From: Halomonas litopenaei
GTDB lineage: Bacteria > Pseudomonadota > Gammaproteobacteria > Pseudomonadales > Halomonadaceae
Length of the DNA stretch: 64,000 bases
Direction of reading: 5' to 3'
Assembly (NCBI RefSeq): GCF_017303055.1
Contig: NZ_JAEKJT010000010.1
Coordinates: 62,001-126,000 of the forward strand
The notes beneath the pieces were generated by a model. The model was not told the DNA's origin. It was given only the letters and a program-made list of their open reading frames with translations, and did not search any database. Below, in pieces: positions 29,800 through 36,584 of the stretch (its first letter is position 1; every line of letters begins with the position of its first letter). The translations under genes were made by a program, and so were the position numbers.

Positions 29800-30999
29800 A
29801 TGTCAGCCGATACCCCTCTTACCCTGCTCGGCGGCCTGTCAGCCGCCGATTTTCTCCGGGACTACTGGCAGAAGGCGCCACTGCTGATTCGTGGCGCCTT
29901 CCCTGACTTCGACAACCCCCTGTCTCCCGATGAGTTGGCAGGACTAGCCTGTGAAGACAATGTCGAGGCGCGTCTGGTGGAAGAACAGGGCCCCGAGGGT
30001 GCCTGGCAGGTCAGCCACGGCCCCTTCGATGACAGTACCTTCGTACGCTTGCCGGAACAGGATTGGACCCTGCTGGTGCAGGCGGTCGACCACTATGTGC
30101 CGGACGTCGCGGCGTTGCTGGAAGAGTTTTCTTTCCTGCCACGCTGGAGACTGGACGACATCATGGTCAGCTATGCCCCTCCCGGCGGGAGCGTGGGGCC
30201 CCACGTCGACCAGTACGACGTGTTTCTTGTCCAGGGCGGTGGTCAACGGCATTGGCAGCTGGGTGGCAAGGTGGCGGACGATGCACCGATCATCAAGGGC
30301 ATCGATCTACGCATCCTCGAGACATTCGACATCGACCCCGACCACGATTGGGTACTGGAACCCGGTGATATGCTCTACCTGCCCCCGGGCTGGGCGCATC
30401 ATGGGGTCAGCCAGTCGGATGACTGCATGACCTATTCCGTCGGCTTTCGAGCCCCGTCTGCCGATGAAGCGATCACCTCCTTTGCCGACTACCTGGGTGA
30501 GCAGCAGCCAGCGTCCAAGCGCTACAGCGATGCCGGCATGCCACCGTCCACGGATCCTGGAGAGCTCGACAGCGCCGCGCTGGAGCGCATGCGAGCGCTA
30601 ATTCTCGACACCATTGACGACCCCGCTCAGCTGGCACAATGGTTTGGCCGGGTGATGACCCAGCCCAAGTATGTCGACCAGCTCGCCCCCAGCGACACAC
30701 CCACCCCTGAGGATGAGCTTGTCACTGCACTACAGGAAGGCGACATCCTGGTCACCGCGCCTGGCTCGCGCTTTGCCTGGCATGCCATCAGCGCCGACCG
30801 AGCCACCTTATTCGCCGACGGCGACGGTATCGAATGCGATCTGGCGTTGGCGCAAGACATCGCAGGCCGTAACGAGTTCGATGCCAGCCTGCTGGATCAC
30901 TCCGATGCCCCGCGGGTACTGGTCAAGCTGGTGGACGCCGGTAGCCTGGGCTGGCCTGTCACAGACGACGAATGGGACGAGGAGGAGGACCATGACTGA
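29800..30999 (+). CDS. roxA: Ribosomal protein uL16 arginine 3-hydroxylase (JmjC/cupin, RoxA/YcfD)
   Basis: A 399-residue 2OG-Fe(II) oxygenase. The E. coli homologue YcfD hydroxylates an arginine of ribosomal protein L16. The iron ligands are H135 and D137 in VGPHVDQYDVF and a His in PPGWAHHGVSQ. The N-terminus (FLRDYWQKAPLLIRGAFP) and the middle RWRLDDIMVSYAPPGGSVG are typical. The C-terminal half (about 240-399) holds the dimerisation and winged-helix regions and ends in an acidic tail (DDEWDEEEDHD). Start at ATG 29800, with AGGA eight bases upstream. The gene's last eight bases overlap the next gene's start. Its place after purB supports the assignment. Confidence 0.92.
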   Translation: MSADTPLTLLGGLSAADFLRDYWQKAPLLIRGAFPDFDNPLSPDELAGLACEDNVEARLVEEQGPEGAWQVSHGPFDDSTFVRLPEQDWTLLVQAVDHYVPDVAALLEEFSFLPRWRLDDIMVSYAPPGGSVGPHVDQYDVFLVQGGGQRHWQLGGKVADDAPIIKGIDLRILETFDIDPDHDWVLEPGDMLYLPPGWAHHGVSQSDDCMTYSVGFRAPSADEAITSFADYLGEQQPASKRYSDAGMPPSTDPGELDSAALERMRALILDTIDDPAQLAQWFGRVMTQPKYVDQLAPSDTPTPEDELVTALQEGDILVTAPGSRFAWHAISADRATLFADGDGIECDLALAQDIAGRNEFDASLLDHSDAPRVLVKLVDAGSLGWPVTDDEWDEEEDHD

Positions 31000-31420
31000 G
31001 GTCACCATACAGCACGGAGGCTGGGAGCAGCTTGGCGAGGCTGCCAGCGAGATTCGCCACCGCGTATTCGTTATCGAGCAGAACGTTCCCCTGGAGGAGG
31101 AATGGGACGGTCGAGACCCACAATGCCTGCATTTTCTGGCCATCCGCGGTGAGCAGGCGCTGGGGACTGCCCGGTTGCTGCCGGACGGCCACATCGGTCG
31201 CGTTGCCGTCCTGGCCGAAGCCCGCGGACTTGGCGTTGGCGTTGCCCTGATGCGAGCAGCCATTGATGCCGCACGCGAACAACGCTTCAGCCAGGTCGAG
31301 CTCGCCGCCCAGACACAGGCGCTTGGCTTCTATGAAGCCCTTGGCTTTGTCGCGGAAGGCGAGGTCTTCCTCGATGCCGGAATACCGCATCGCAACATGA
31401 CATTAACGCTTGCCACCTGA
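30992..31420 (+). CDS. GNAT family N-acetyltransferase, ElaA/YjcF-like
   Basis: A 142-residue single-domain acetyltransferase. The family opening is visible (IRHRVFVIEQNVPLEEEWDGRDPQCLHFLA), followed by the CoA-binding motif IGRVAVLAEARGLGVGVALMRAAI (about residues 68-91) and a C-terminal QALGFYEALGFVAEGEVFLDAGIPHRNM, both typical of the ElaA/YjcF group. The start ATG 30992 overlaps the roxA end by eight bases, with GGAGGAGGA directly upstream inside roxA, so translation is probably coupled. The substrate is unknown. Confidence 0.87.
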   Translation: MTEVTIQHGGWEQLGEAASEIRHRVFVIEQNVPLEEEWDGRDPQCLHFLAIRGEQALGTARLLPDGHIGRVAVLAEARGLGVGVALMRAAIDAAREQRFSQVELAAQTQALGFYEALGFVAEGEVFLDAGIPHRNMTLTLAT

Positions 31421-31452
31421 TCCCTTCCCCACCCTGACACCTCAGGAAATTC

Positions 31453-31687
31453 GACTACAGGAATAACTCGCAATGACGCATTCCTGTAGTCGGACTACAA
31501 CGTTGTATTACCCCAAGTACCAATAGCAAACCCTCATGCTGCTGGGCCATAGTCTGTTCCATGGCGCGGACGAAGGGCCGCTACAGGAAGGTAACTCGCC
31601 TACTTTGTAGTCATCCTGATCCGCCGCGCCGAAACGGGACCACGGCTGCAGTATCGTTCACTGGCTGGGTCGAAAAATACGACTACA
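31453..31687 (+). promoter_or_regulatory. Cluster of GACTACA/TGTAGTC half-sites upstream of aceA
   Basis: Five exact half-sites lie in the 436-base gap before aceA: GACTACA at 31453, TGTAGTC at 31485, GACTACA at 31493, TGTAGTC at 31606 and GACTACA at 31681. The second and third form a perfect 15-base palindrome, TGTAGTC-G-GACTACA (31485-31499). The first two form a 13-base inverted repeat (CGACTACAGGAAT, 31452-31464 and 31479-31491). CTACAGGAA..TAACTCGC also occurs twice as a direct repeat (31455 and 31581). This looks like the operator region of a dimeric regulator; which one is unknown. No gene is seen in 31421-31856. Confidence 0.65.
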
Positions 31688-31856
31688 CTTCGCAGATGCA
31701 GCATAAGGCGGACAGCACTTCTGCTGCATGGCACTGAATCAGCACGACACCGATGCCAGCACTGGGCAACGACAGGACTGGCAGAGAGAACAGAGGCAGT
31801 GTGCTGCATGTGGCACCGCGATAGTCGCTTCATCACAACATCAGGACGGCCAGACC

Positions 31857-33452
31857 ATGACCTTTCGTGAAGAACTGAAGACACTGACCCAGCTTCGTGA
31901 AGCCCAACGCGGCAAGTGGGACAACATCGACCCGCATAGCGCTGCCCGCATGCGCGTACAGAATCGCTTTCGCACCGGCCTCGATATCGCTCGCTACACC
32001 GCCGCCATCATGCGTGAAGACATGGCCGCTTATGATGCCGACAGCGCCAACTACACCCAGTCCCTGGGCTGCTGGCATGGCTTCATCGGCCAGCAGAAGC
32101 TGATCTCCATCAAGAAGCACTTCGGCACGACCAAGCGTCGTTACCTCTACCTCTCCGGCTGGATGGTCGCCGCCCTGCGCAGCGAATTCGGACCTCTGCC
32201 CGACCAGTCCATGCACGAAAAGACCAGCGTCGCCGCTCTCATCGAGGAGCTCTACACCTTCCTGCGTCAAGCGGACACCTGGGAGCTCAACCACCTCTTC
32301 CGGGCCCTGGATGACGCCCAACAGGCCGGCGACGACGCCAAGGTCGAGGAGTTGACCCAGCAGATCGACAGCCACCAGACCCACGTGGTGCCGATCATCG
32401 CCGATATCGACGCCGGTTTCGGCAACGCCGAAGCGACCTACCTGCTGGCCAAGAAGATGATTGAAGCAGGCGCCTGCTGCATTCAGCTCGAGAACCAGGT
32501 GTCTGACGAGAAGCAGTGCGGACATCAGGACGGCAAGGTCACGGTGCCCCACGAGGACTTCATCGCCAAGATCAACGCCGTGCGCTACGCCTTCCTCGAA
32601 CTGGGCGTCGATGATGGTGTCATCGTGGCCCGAACCGACTCTCTCGGTGCCGGTCTGACCCAGAAGATCGCAGTCACTCAGGAGCCTGGCGATCTTGGGG
32701 ATCAGTACAACAGCTTCCTGGATGGCGATGAGATTGCCTCTGCCAGTGATATCGACAACGGCGACGTGGTCATCAAGCAGAACGGCAAACTGGTCAAGGT
32801 CAAGCGACTGGCGTCCGGCTTGTATCAGTTCAAGCCCGGCACCGGTGAAGACCGGGTCGTGCTGGACTGTATCACCAGCCTGCAAAACGGAGCCGACCTG
32901 CTGTGGATCGAGACCGAGAAACCCCACGTCGGGCAGATCGCCAGCATGGTCAACCGCATTCGCGAAGCGGTGCCCAATGCCAAGCTGGTCTACAACAATT
33001 CACCGTCCTTCAACTGGACGCTGAACTTCCGCCAGCAGGTCTTCGACGCCTGGGAGAGCGAAGGCAAGGATGTGTCTGCCTACGATCGCGCCGACCTGAT
33101 GAATGCGCGCTACGACGAAACGGAGCTGGGTCAGCTGGCTGACGAGTGGACACGCAACTTCCAGCGTGATGCCTCCCGGGAAGCCGGTATTTTCCACCAT
33201 CTCATCACGCTGCCGACGTACCACACAGCCGCGCTGTCCACCGACACGCTGGCCAAGGGCTACTTCGGTGACGAGGGGATGCTGGCCTACGTTGCCGGGG
33301 TGCAGCGTCGCGAAATTCGCGAGGGGATTGCCACCGTCAAGCATCAGGACATGGCCGGCTCCAACATTGGCGATGACCACAAGGAGTTCTTCCACGGTGA
33401 TGCCGCACTCAAGGCTGGCGGCAAGGACAACACCATGAACCAGTTCGGCTAA
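31857..33452 (+). CDS. aceA: Isocitrate lyase
   Basis: A 531-residue glyoxylate-shunt enzyme that splits isocitrate into succinate and glyoxylate. It is the long form found in Pseudomonas and many marine bacteria (E. coli AceA is 434 residues). The catalytic motif is KQCGH in DEKQCGHQDGKV (about residue 221), with metal-binding IIADIDAGFGNAEATYLLAK before it and VIVARTDSLGA, YNNSPSFNWTLNF after it. An insertion of about 100 residues (roughly 265-340) is characteristic of this form. Start at ATG 31857, with AGGA ten bases upstream. The long leader carries repeated TGTAGTC-type sites. No aceB is adjacent. Confidence 0.95.
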   Translation: MTFREELKTLTQLREAQRGKWDNIDPHSAARMRVQNRFRTGLDIARYTAAIMREDMAAYDADSANYTQSLGCWHGFIGQQKLISIKKHFGTTKRRYLYLSGWMVAALRSEFGPLPDQSMHEKTSVAALIEELYTFLRQADTWELNHLFRALDDAQQAGDDAKVEELTQQIDSHQTHVVPIIADIDAGFGNAEATYLLAKKMIEAGACCIQLENQVSDEKQCGHQDGKVTVPHEDFIAKINAVRYAFLELGVDDGVIVARTDSLGAGLTQKIAVTQEPGDLGDQYNSFLDGDEIASASDIDNGDVVIKQNGKLVKVKRLASGLYQFKPGTGEDRVVLDCITSLQNGADLLWIETEKPHVGQIASMVNRIREAVPNAKLVYNNSPSFNWTLNFRQQVFDAWESEGKDVSAYDRADLMNARYDETELGQLADEWTRNFQRDASREAGIFHHLITLPTYHTAALSTDTLAKGYFGDEGMLAYVAGVQRREIREGIATVKHQDMAGSNIGDDHKEFFHGDAALKAGGKDNTMNQFG

Positions 33453-33898
33453 AAAGCGGTAGATTGGGCTGCGGCGCCCCGGACTGCCAAGTGGCGGTTC
33501 GGGGCGCACTCGTCTGGGCAGACACACCGGCGGACGTGTCACCGGCGAACATTTTCAGTGCCCTTTCGTCTCCCTGCTGCTTGAGATGCGCTGCACAGAG
33601 CTCCTTGCATCAACATCTCCTTGCATCAACGCTAGCCAAGGACAGGCGCGCCAGCACACTCTTGTTGTCAGGAAAGCGCCAGCACTGCGACATTACCTTA
33701 TCGACGGCGAGTCACCGCTGGGGCGCTGTCGGCCCAACAAGCGTCGGGAGTGGCCCGGGAAGCGGGAACCAAAACCCTGTGATAGCTTCTAATGAGGCAC
33801 TAGACTATTATCGAACAGCGTTTCGCAAGCCAAGGGCTACGCCACCATCCCGGGCAGGACGCCCTGCTGAGACGCAACTGCATTCAAGGAGAACACCC
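33453..33898. other. Intergenic region of 446 bp, no gene seen
   Basis: I see no credible gene between aceA and the SlyB-like lipoprotein gene. The frame of the lipoprotein gene stays open through part of it, but the translation looks non-protein-like. CTCCTTGCATCAAC-type sequence is duplicated near 33600-33630. The promoter of the lipoprotein gene should be near the right end (an AT-rich TAGACTATTATCG stretch lies about 90 bases before the start), but no convincing -35/-10 pair was found. Confidence 0.5.
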
Positions 33899-34369
33899 AT
33901 GAAGATTACACTGCTGCCCGTCCTCGCCATCAGCGCTCTGACGCTGGCAGGCTGTACTGCCACCAACCAATACTCCGGTAACGTTTACTCAGGCAATCAG
34001 GCGCAGACAGCCCAGAATGTCCAGGTCGGCACCATCACCGCCCTGCGCCGCGTGCAGATTCAAGGCGACAGCGCTGCCAGTGGCATTCTCGGCACCGGCG
34101 GTGGTGCCATCATCGGTGGTCTTCTCGGCAACCAGGTCGGCGGAGGCTCCGGACGCACCATCGCCACTGCCGCGGGCGCCCTCGGCGGTGCAGTCGCAGG
34201 TAACCAAATCGAAAAAGGCGTCAACCGCACCGATGCCTGGGAGATGGAGATTCGCAAGGACACTGGCCAGACCGTCGTCATTGTGCAGAAAGCAGATCAG
34301 GCCTTCCAGGTCGGTCAGCGCGTCCGCTTGATTGGCAGTGGTTCACGCCAGAGCGTTGCTCCTTACTGA
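33899..34369 (+). CDS. Outer-membrane lipoprotein with glycine-zipper domain, SlyB/Pcp-like
   Basis: A 156-residue lipoprotein. The signal peptide ends in a lipobox, LTLAGC, with the lipidated Cys at residue 19. The central part is a glycine-zipper (GTGGGAIIGGLLGNQVGGGSGRTIATAAGALGGAVAGNQIE, about residues 65-104), and the C-terminal strand-rich part (WEMEIRKDTGQTVVIVQ....F.VGQRVRL) is the SlyB fold. SlyB proteins stabilise the outer membrane and, in some species, answer to PhoP. The start is ATG 33899 with AAGGAGA seven bases upstream. It is followed by a strong terminator. Confidence 0.88.
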   Translation: MKITLLPVLAISALTLAGCTATNQYSGNVYSGNQAQTAQNVQVGTITALRRVQIQGDSAASGILGTGGGAIIGGLLGNQVGGGSGRTIATAAGALGGAVAGNQIEKGVNRTDAWEMEIRKDTGQTVVIVQKADQAFQVGQRVRLIGSGSRQSVAPY

Positions 34370-34419
34370 GCCGACATGCTTGAGATGGCCTCCTCCCGCC
34401 ATTAGACCAAGCCAACATG

Positions 34420-34452
34420 CAAACACCCCATAGCGTCGCTATGGGGTGTTTG
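34420..34452 (+). terminator. Strong stem-loop after the SlyB-like gene
   Basis: A 16-base perfect inverted repeat (CAAACACCCCATAGCG and its complement) with a one-base centre, so the real loop is a few bases larger. It lies 50 bases after the stop and is followed by UGUGUAUCUC. It can serve both strands and also faces the leftward small membrane protein gene. Confidence 0.8.
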
Positions 34453-34533
34453 TGTATCTCGCGCGCGCTTGGCAGGCACTTCACCATCGACAGCCTAACG
34501 CCCCTTCCGCCGTCAGGGCGTCACAGAACTGGG

Positions 34534-34809
34534 TCAGTGCACCTTGCCCATGACCCAGCAGCCCAGCTTGCAGGCCACCAGAGCAATGACGCCAATCACC
34601 AGCAGGGTCATCAGCATATCGATGGGGAAGACGATAAAGGTAGCGCCCAGAACCGCCAGGGCCGGGCACCAGATCCAGCGATCGTCGTCACTGCGCAGTA
34701 CCGACGGCAACAGCCCGTCGAGCACGCACCCAAGCCCTTTCTCCCAGGACTTGATCATAACCGCCAGCAATACCGCAAAGGCCAGCACCCAGATAAGTAG
34801 CGATGTCAT
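34534..34809 (-). CDS. Small membrane protein of unknown function
   Basis: A 91-residue protein with two or three hydrophobic segments: SLLIWVLAFAVLLAVMI (about 3-19), CPALAVLGATFIVFPIDML (about 48-66) and TLLVIGVIALVACKLGCWVM (about 68-87). A short charged loop lies between the first two (KSWEKGLGC...RSDDDRW). The start ATG 34809 has GGAG seven bases upstream, which supports a real gene; longer open frame lies upstream. I do not recognise a family. It is transcribed leftward toward the terminator behind the SlyB-like gene and divergently from slyD. Two cysteines near the C-terminus are the only notable residues. Confidence 0.65.
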   Translation of the reverse strand: MTSLLIWVLAFAVLLAVMIKSWEKGLGCVLDGLLPSVLRSDDDRWIWCPALAVLGATFIVFPIDMLMTLLVIGVIALVACKLGCWVMGKVH

Positions 34810-35026
34810 ATCGTAGCTCCGCAAAAACAGCGTGGAAGGCAGGATGAAAAATCTCCCCTGAGGGTATCCCCACCATCGGCACTGCGCAACAGCACCATGG
34901 GTGGGCACCCGCGTGAATCCTGCTCAGGATATGACCACGTAAGGTGAAAAATGTCCCATTCCCCTGACAGCCCCCGCACCGTCGCGTTACCATGCGTCCT
35001 CACACGCACTCACCAAAGGTTCATCA

Positions 35027-35509
35027 ATGCAAATTGCGCAGAATTCCGTTGTCGCGTTCCACTACACCCTGACCAATGACGCAGGTGAAGTGCTGGACAG
35101 CTCGGAAGGCCGCGAGCCGCTGACCTACCTCCACGGCGCCGGCAACATTATTCCGGGTCTGGAAAAGGAACTCGAAGGCAAGGCCGCAGGCGACAAGGTC
35201 AACGCCAAGGTCGCTCCCGCCGAAGGTTACGGTGAGGTCCAGGAGCAACTGGTCCAGGAAGTGCCGCGCGATGCCTTCCAGGGCGTCGAGAGCATCGAGC
35301 CGGGCATGCAGTTCCAAGCCCAGACCCAGGGCGGTCCGCTGATGGTCACCGTGACCCAGGTGGAAGGCGATACGGTTACCGTTGACGGCAACCATCCGCT
35401 GGCAGGCCAAAACCTGAACTTCGACGTGGAGATTGCCGAAGTTCGTGAGGCTAGCCAGGAAGAAATCGAGCACGGCCACGTGCACGGTGAAGGCGGCCAC
35501 GAGCACTAA
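35027..35509 (+). CDS. slyD: FKBP-type peptidyl-prolyl isomerase SlyD
   Basis: A 160-residue prolyl isomerase/chaperone of the SlyD group. The FKBP part (about 1-70 and 125-140) encloses the inserted chaperone flap (about 70-125; EGYGEVQEQLVQEVPRDAFQG). Motifs are VAFHYTLTNDAGEVLDSS, YLHGAGNIIPGLEKEL and GNHPLAGQNLNFDVEIAEVREA. The tail EHGHVHGEGGHEH is His-rich and should bind nickel or zinc, but is much shorter than in E. coli SlyD. Start at ATG 35027. A clear terminator follows. Confidence 0.94.
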   Translation: MQIAQNSVVAFHYTLTNDAGEVLDSSEGREPLTYLHGAGNIIPGLEKELEGKAAGDKVNAKVAPAEGYGEVQEQLVQEVPRDAFQGVESIEPGMQFQAQTQGGPLMVTVTQVEGDTVTVDGNHPLAGQNLNFDVEIAEVREASQEEIEHGHVHGEGGHEH

Positions 35510-35620
35510 GGCTCGCCACGATCACCGCGCTGCTGCGCTTTACCCGCAGCGACATCGCGGCATATTGAGCCAGCGCTAGATCCCAGGATCAGCGAATCGG
35601 CTTAGCCCTGACAGGGCAGC

Positions 35621-35644
35621 AAAGGACAGCTTAGGCTGTCCTTT
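35621..35644 (+). terminator. Rho-independent terminator of slyD
   Basis: A perfect 10-base stem (AAAGGACAGC / GCTGTCCTTT) around TTAG, running directly into UUUUGC. It lies 111 bases after the slyD stop. Confidence 0.85.
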
Positions 35645-35763
35645 TGCATGTCTGGGTACTGCTCAGCAGAAGGCCCGCGCTGGCGTCTTCTCCCTGCTTG
35701 CGCTCAATGCCTGTTAGCGCTGCCCTGTTGTTAGCCTTTCGCTACCCAGTCGTTACCCTGTTG

Positions 35764-35788
35764 CCACCCTATGGTGACGATAGGGTGG
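35764..35788 (-). terminator. Stem-loop downstream of the CDP-alcohol phosphatidyltransferase gene
   Basis: A 9-base perfect stem (CCACCCTAT / ATAGGGTGG) with a 7-base loop, 64 bases past the stop of the leftward gene, with no U-run. The surrounding region 35645-35852 shows no gene; it is rich in loosely repeated CGCTACCC/GTTACCCTG sequence. Confidence 0.4.
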
Positions 35789-35852
35789 CCCCTTAGGTCG
35801 CCGCCCCTTTCTGTCGCTGCCCTACCTTTACGGGAATAGTGGCGACGCGCGA

Positions 35853-36491
35853 TCAGGGATTGGGCGATGACTGGGATGAGATCGCCTTCAGGGTGTGATA
35901 ACCGCCCCAGAGTCGCGTGGCCGTCGTCAGCAGACACGCCCCTGCAAAGACGACCGCCAACGTCGGGAAGTGACCGGGCCACAGACAAAAGGCGATCAAC
36001 GCCAGCACGGTTTCGGTACCCTCGGTCAATCCGTGGAGGTAGTAGAAGGCTTTGCGCTGAAAGCGTGGACGCTCCAGATCATGTCGGGCCGCCATGATGG
36101 CGAAGGCCAGAAATGATGTCCCCGTGCCGATGAAAGCGAACAGCAACAAGGCCGCCGGCAGCGCATTCTGCTCGCTATCGGCCAGAGCAAACCCCAGCAC
36201 GACGCTCGCGTAGAAAACGAAGTCGAGGCCGATATCGAGAAAACCTCCCGCATCGGACGCAATGTCCAAGCGGCGCGCCAGAGCTCCATCGAGACCGTCT
36301 GCCACACGATTCAAGACAATTGCCAGCAGCGCCCAACCATAGGCCTGAATCGCCAGCAACGGCAGCGCCAGCATGCCGATGGCGAAGCCTGCCAAGGTCA
36401 CGTGATCTGGGCGTACCTGAGCACGCTGAAGCAGTGTGACCAGAGGCTTCAGGGGCCCTTGGGTTTTCGGCATGGTCCAGCGATCTAGCAT
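35853..36491 (-). CDS. CDP-alcohol phosphatidyltransferase family membrane protein
   Basis: A 212-residue integral membrane enzyme of phospholipid head-group transfer. The full catalytic motif D-G-x2-A-R-x8-G-x3-D-x3-D is visible in DGALARRLDIASDAGGFLDIGLD (about residues 69-91), preceded by RVADGLD. About five or six hydrophobic segments are present. The start is uncertain: ATG 36491 (MLDRW) suits the family, while an upstream TTG and a downstream ATG are also possible. The alcohol acceptor is not clear; it does not look like the housekeeping PgsA or PssA. Transcribed leftward, next to the VTT-flavoprotein gene. Confidence 0.85.
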   Translation of the reverse strand: MLDRWTMPKTQGPLKPLVTLLQRAQVRPDHVTLAGFAIGMLALPLLAIQAYGWALLAIVLNRVADGLDGALARRLDIASDAGGFLDIGLDFVFYASVVLGFALADSEQNALPAALLLFAFIGTGTSFLAFAIMAARHDLERPRFQRKAFYYLHGLTEGTETVLALIAFCLWPGHFPTLAVVFAGACLLTTATRLWGGYHTLKAISSQSSPNP

Positions 36492-36531
36492 TATCAGTCT
36501 CGGTAAGAGGAAGGGTATCAAGGGTGAAAAG

Positions 36532-36559
36532 GCGCACGGCGGAAACCTCCGCCGTGCGC
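36532..36559 (-). terminator. Rho-independent terminator of the VTT-flavoprotein gene
   Basis: A perfect 12-base stem (GCGCACGGCGGA / TCCGCCGTGCGC) with an AACC loop, 25 bases beyond the stop on the leftward strand, followed by CUUUUCACCCUU. Confidence 0.8.
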
Positions 36560-36584
36560 TCTTGAGTGACTCGCTCGTCAGGGA

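Noticed and set aside
31728-31856. N-terminal extension of aceA
   Set aside because: Extra residues do not match isocitrate lyase. The ATG at 31857 with AGGA upstream gives the expected 531-residue enzyme.
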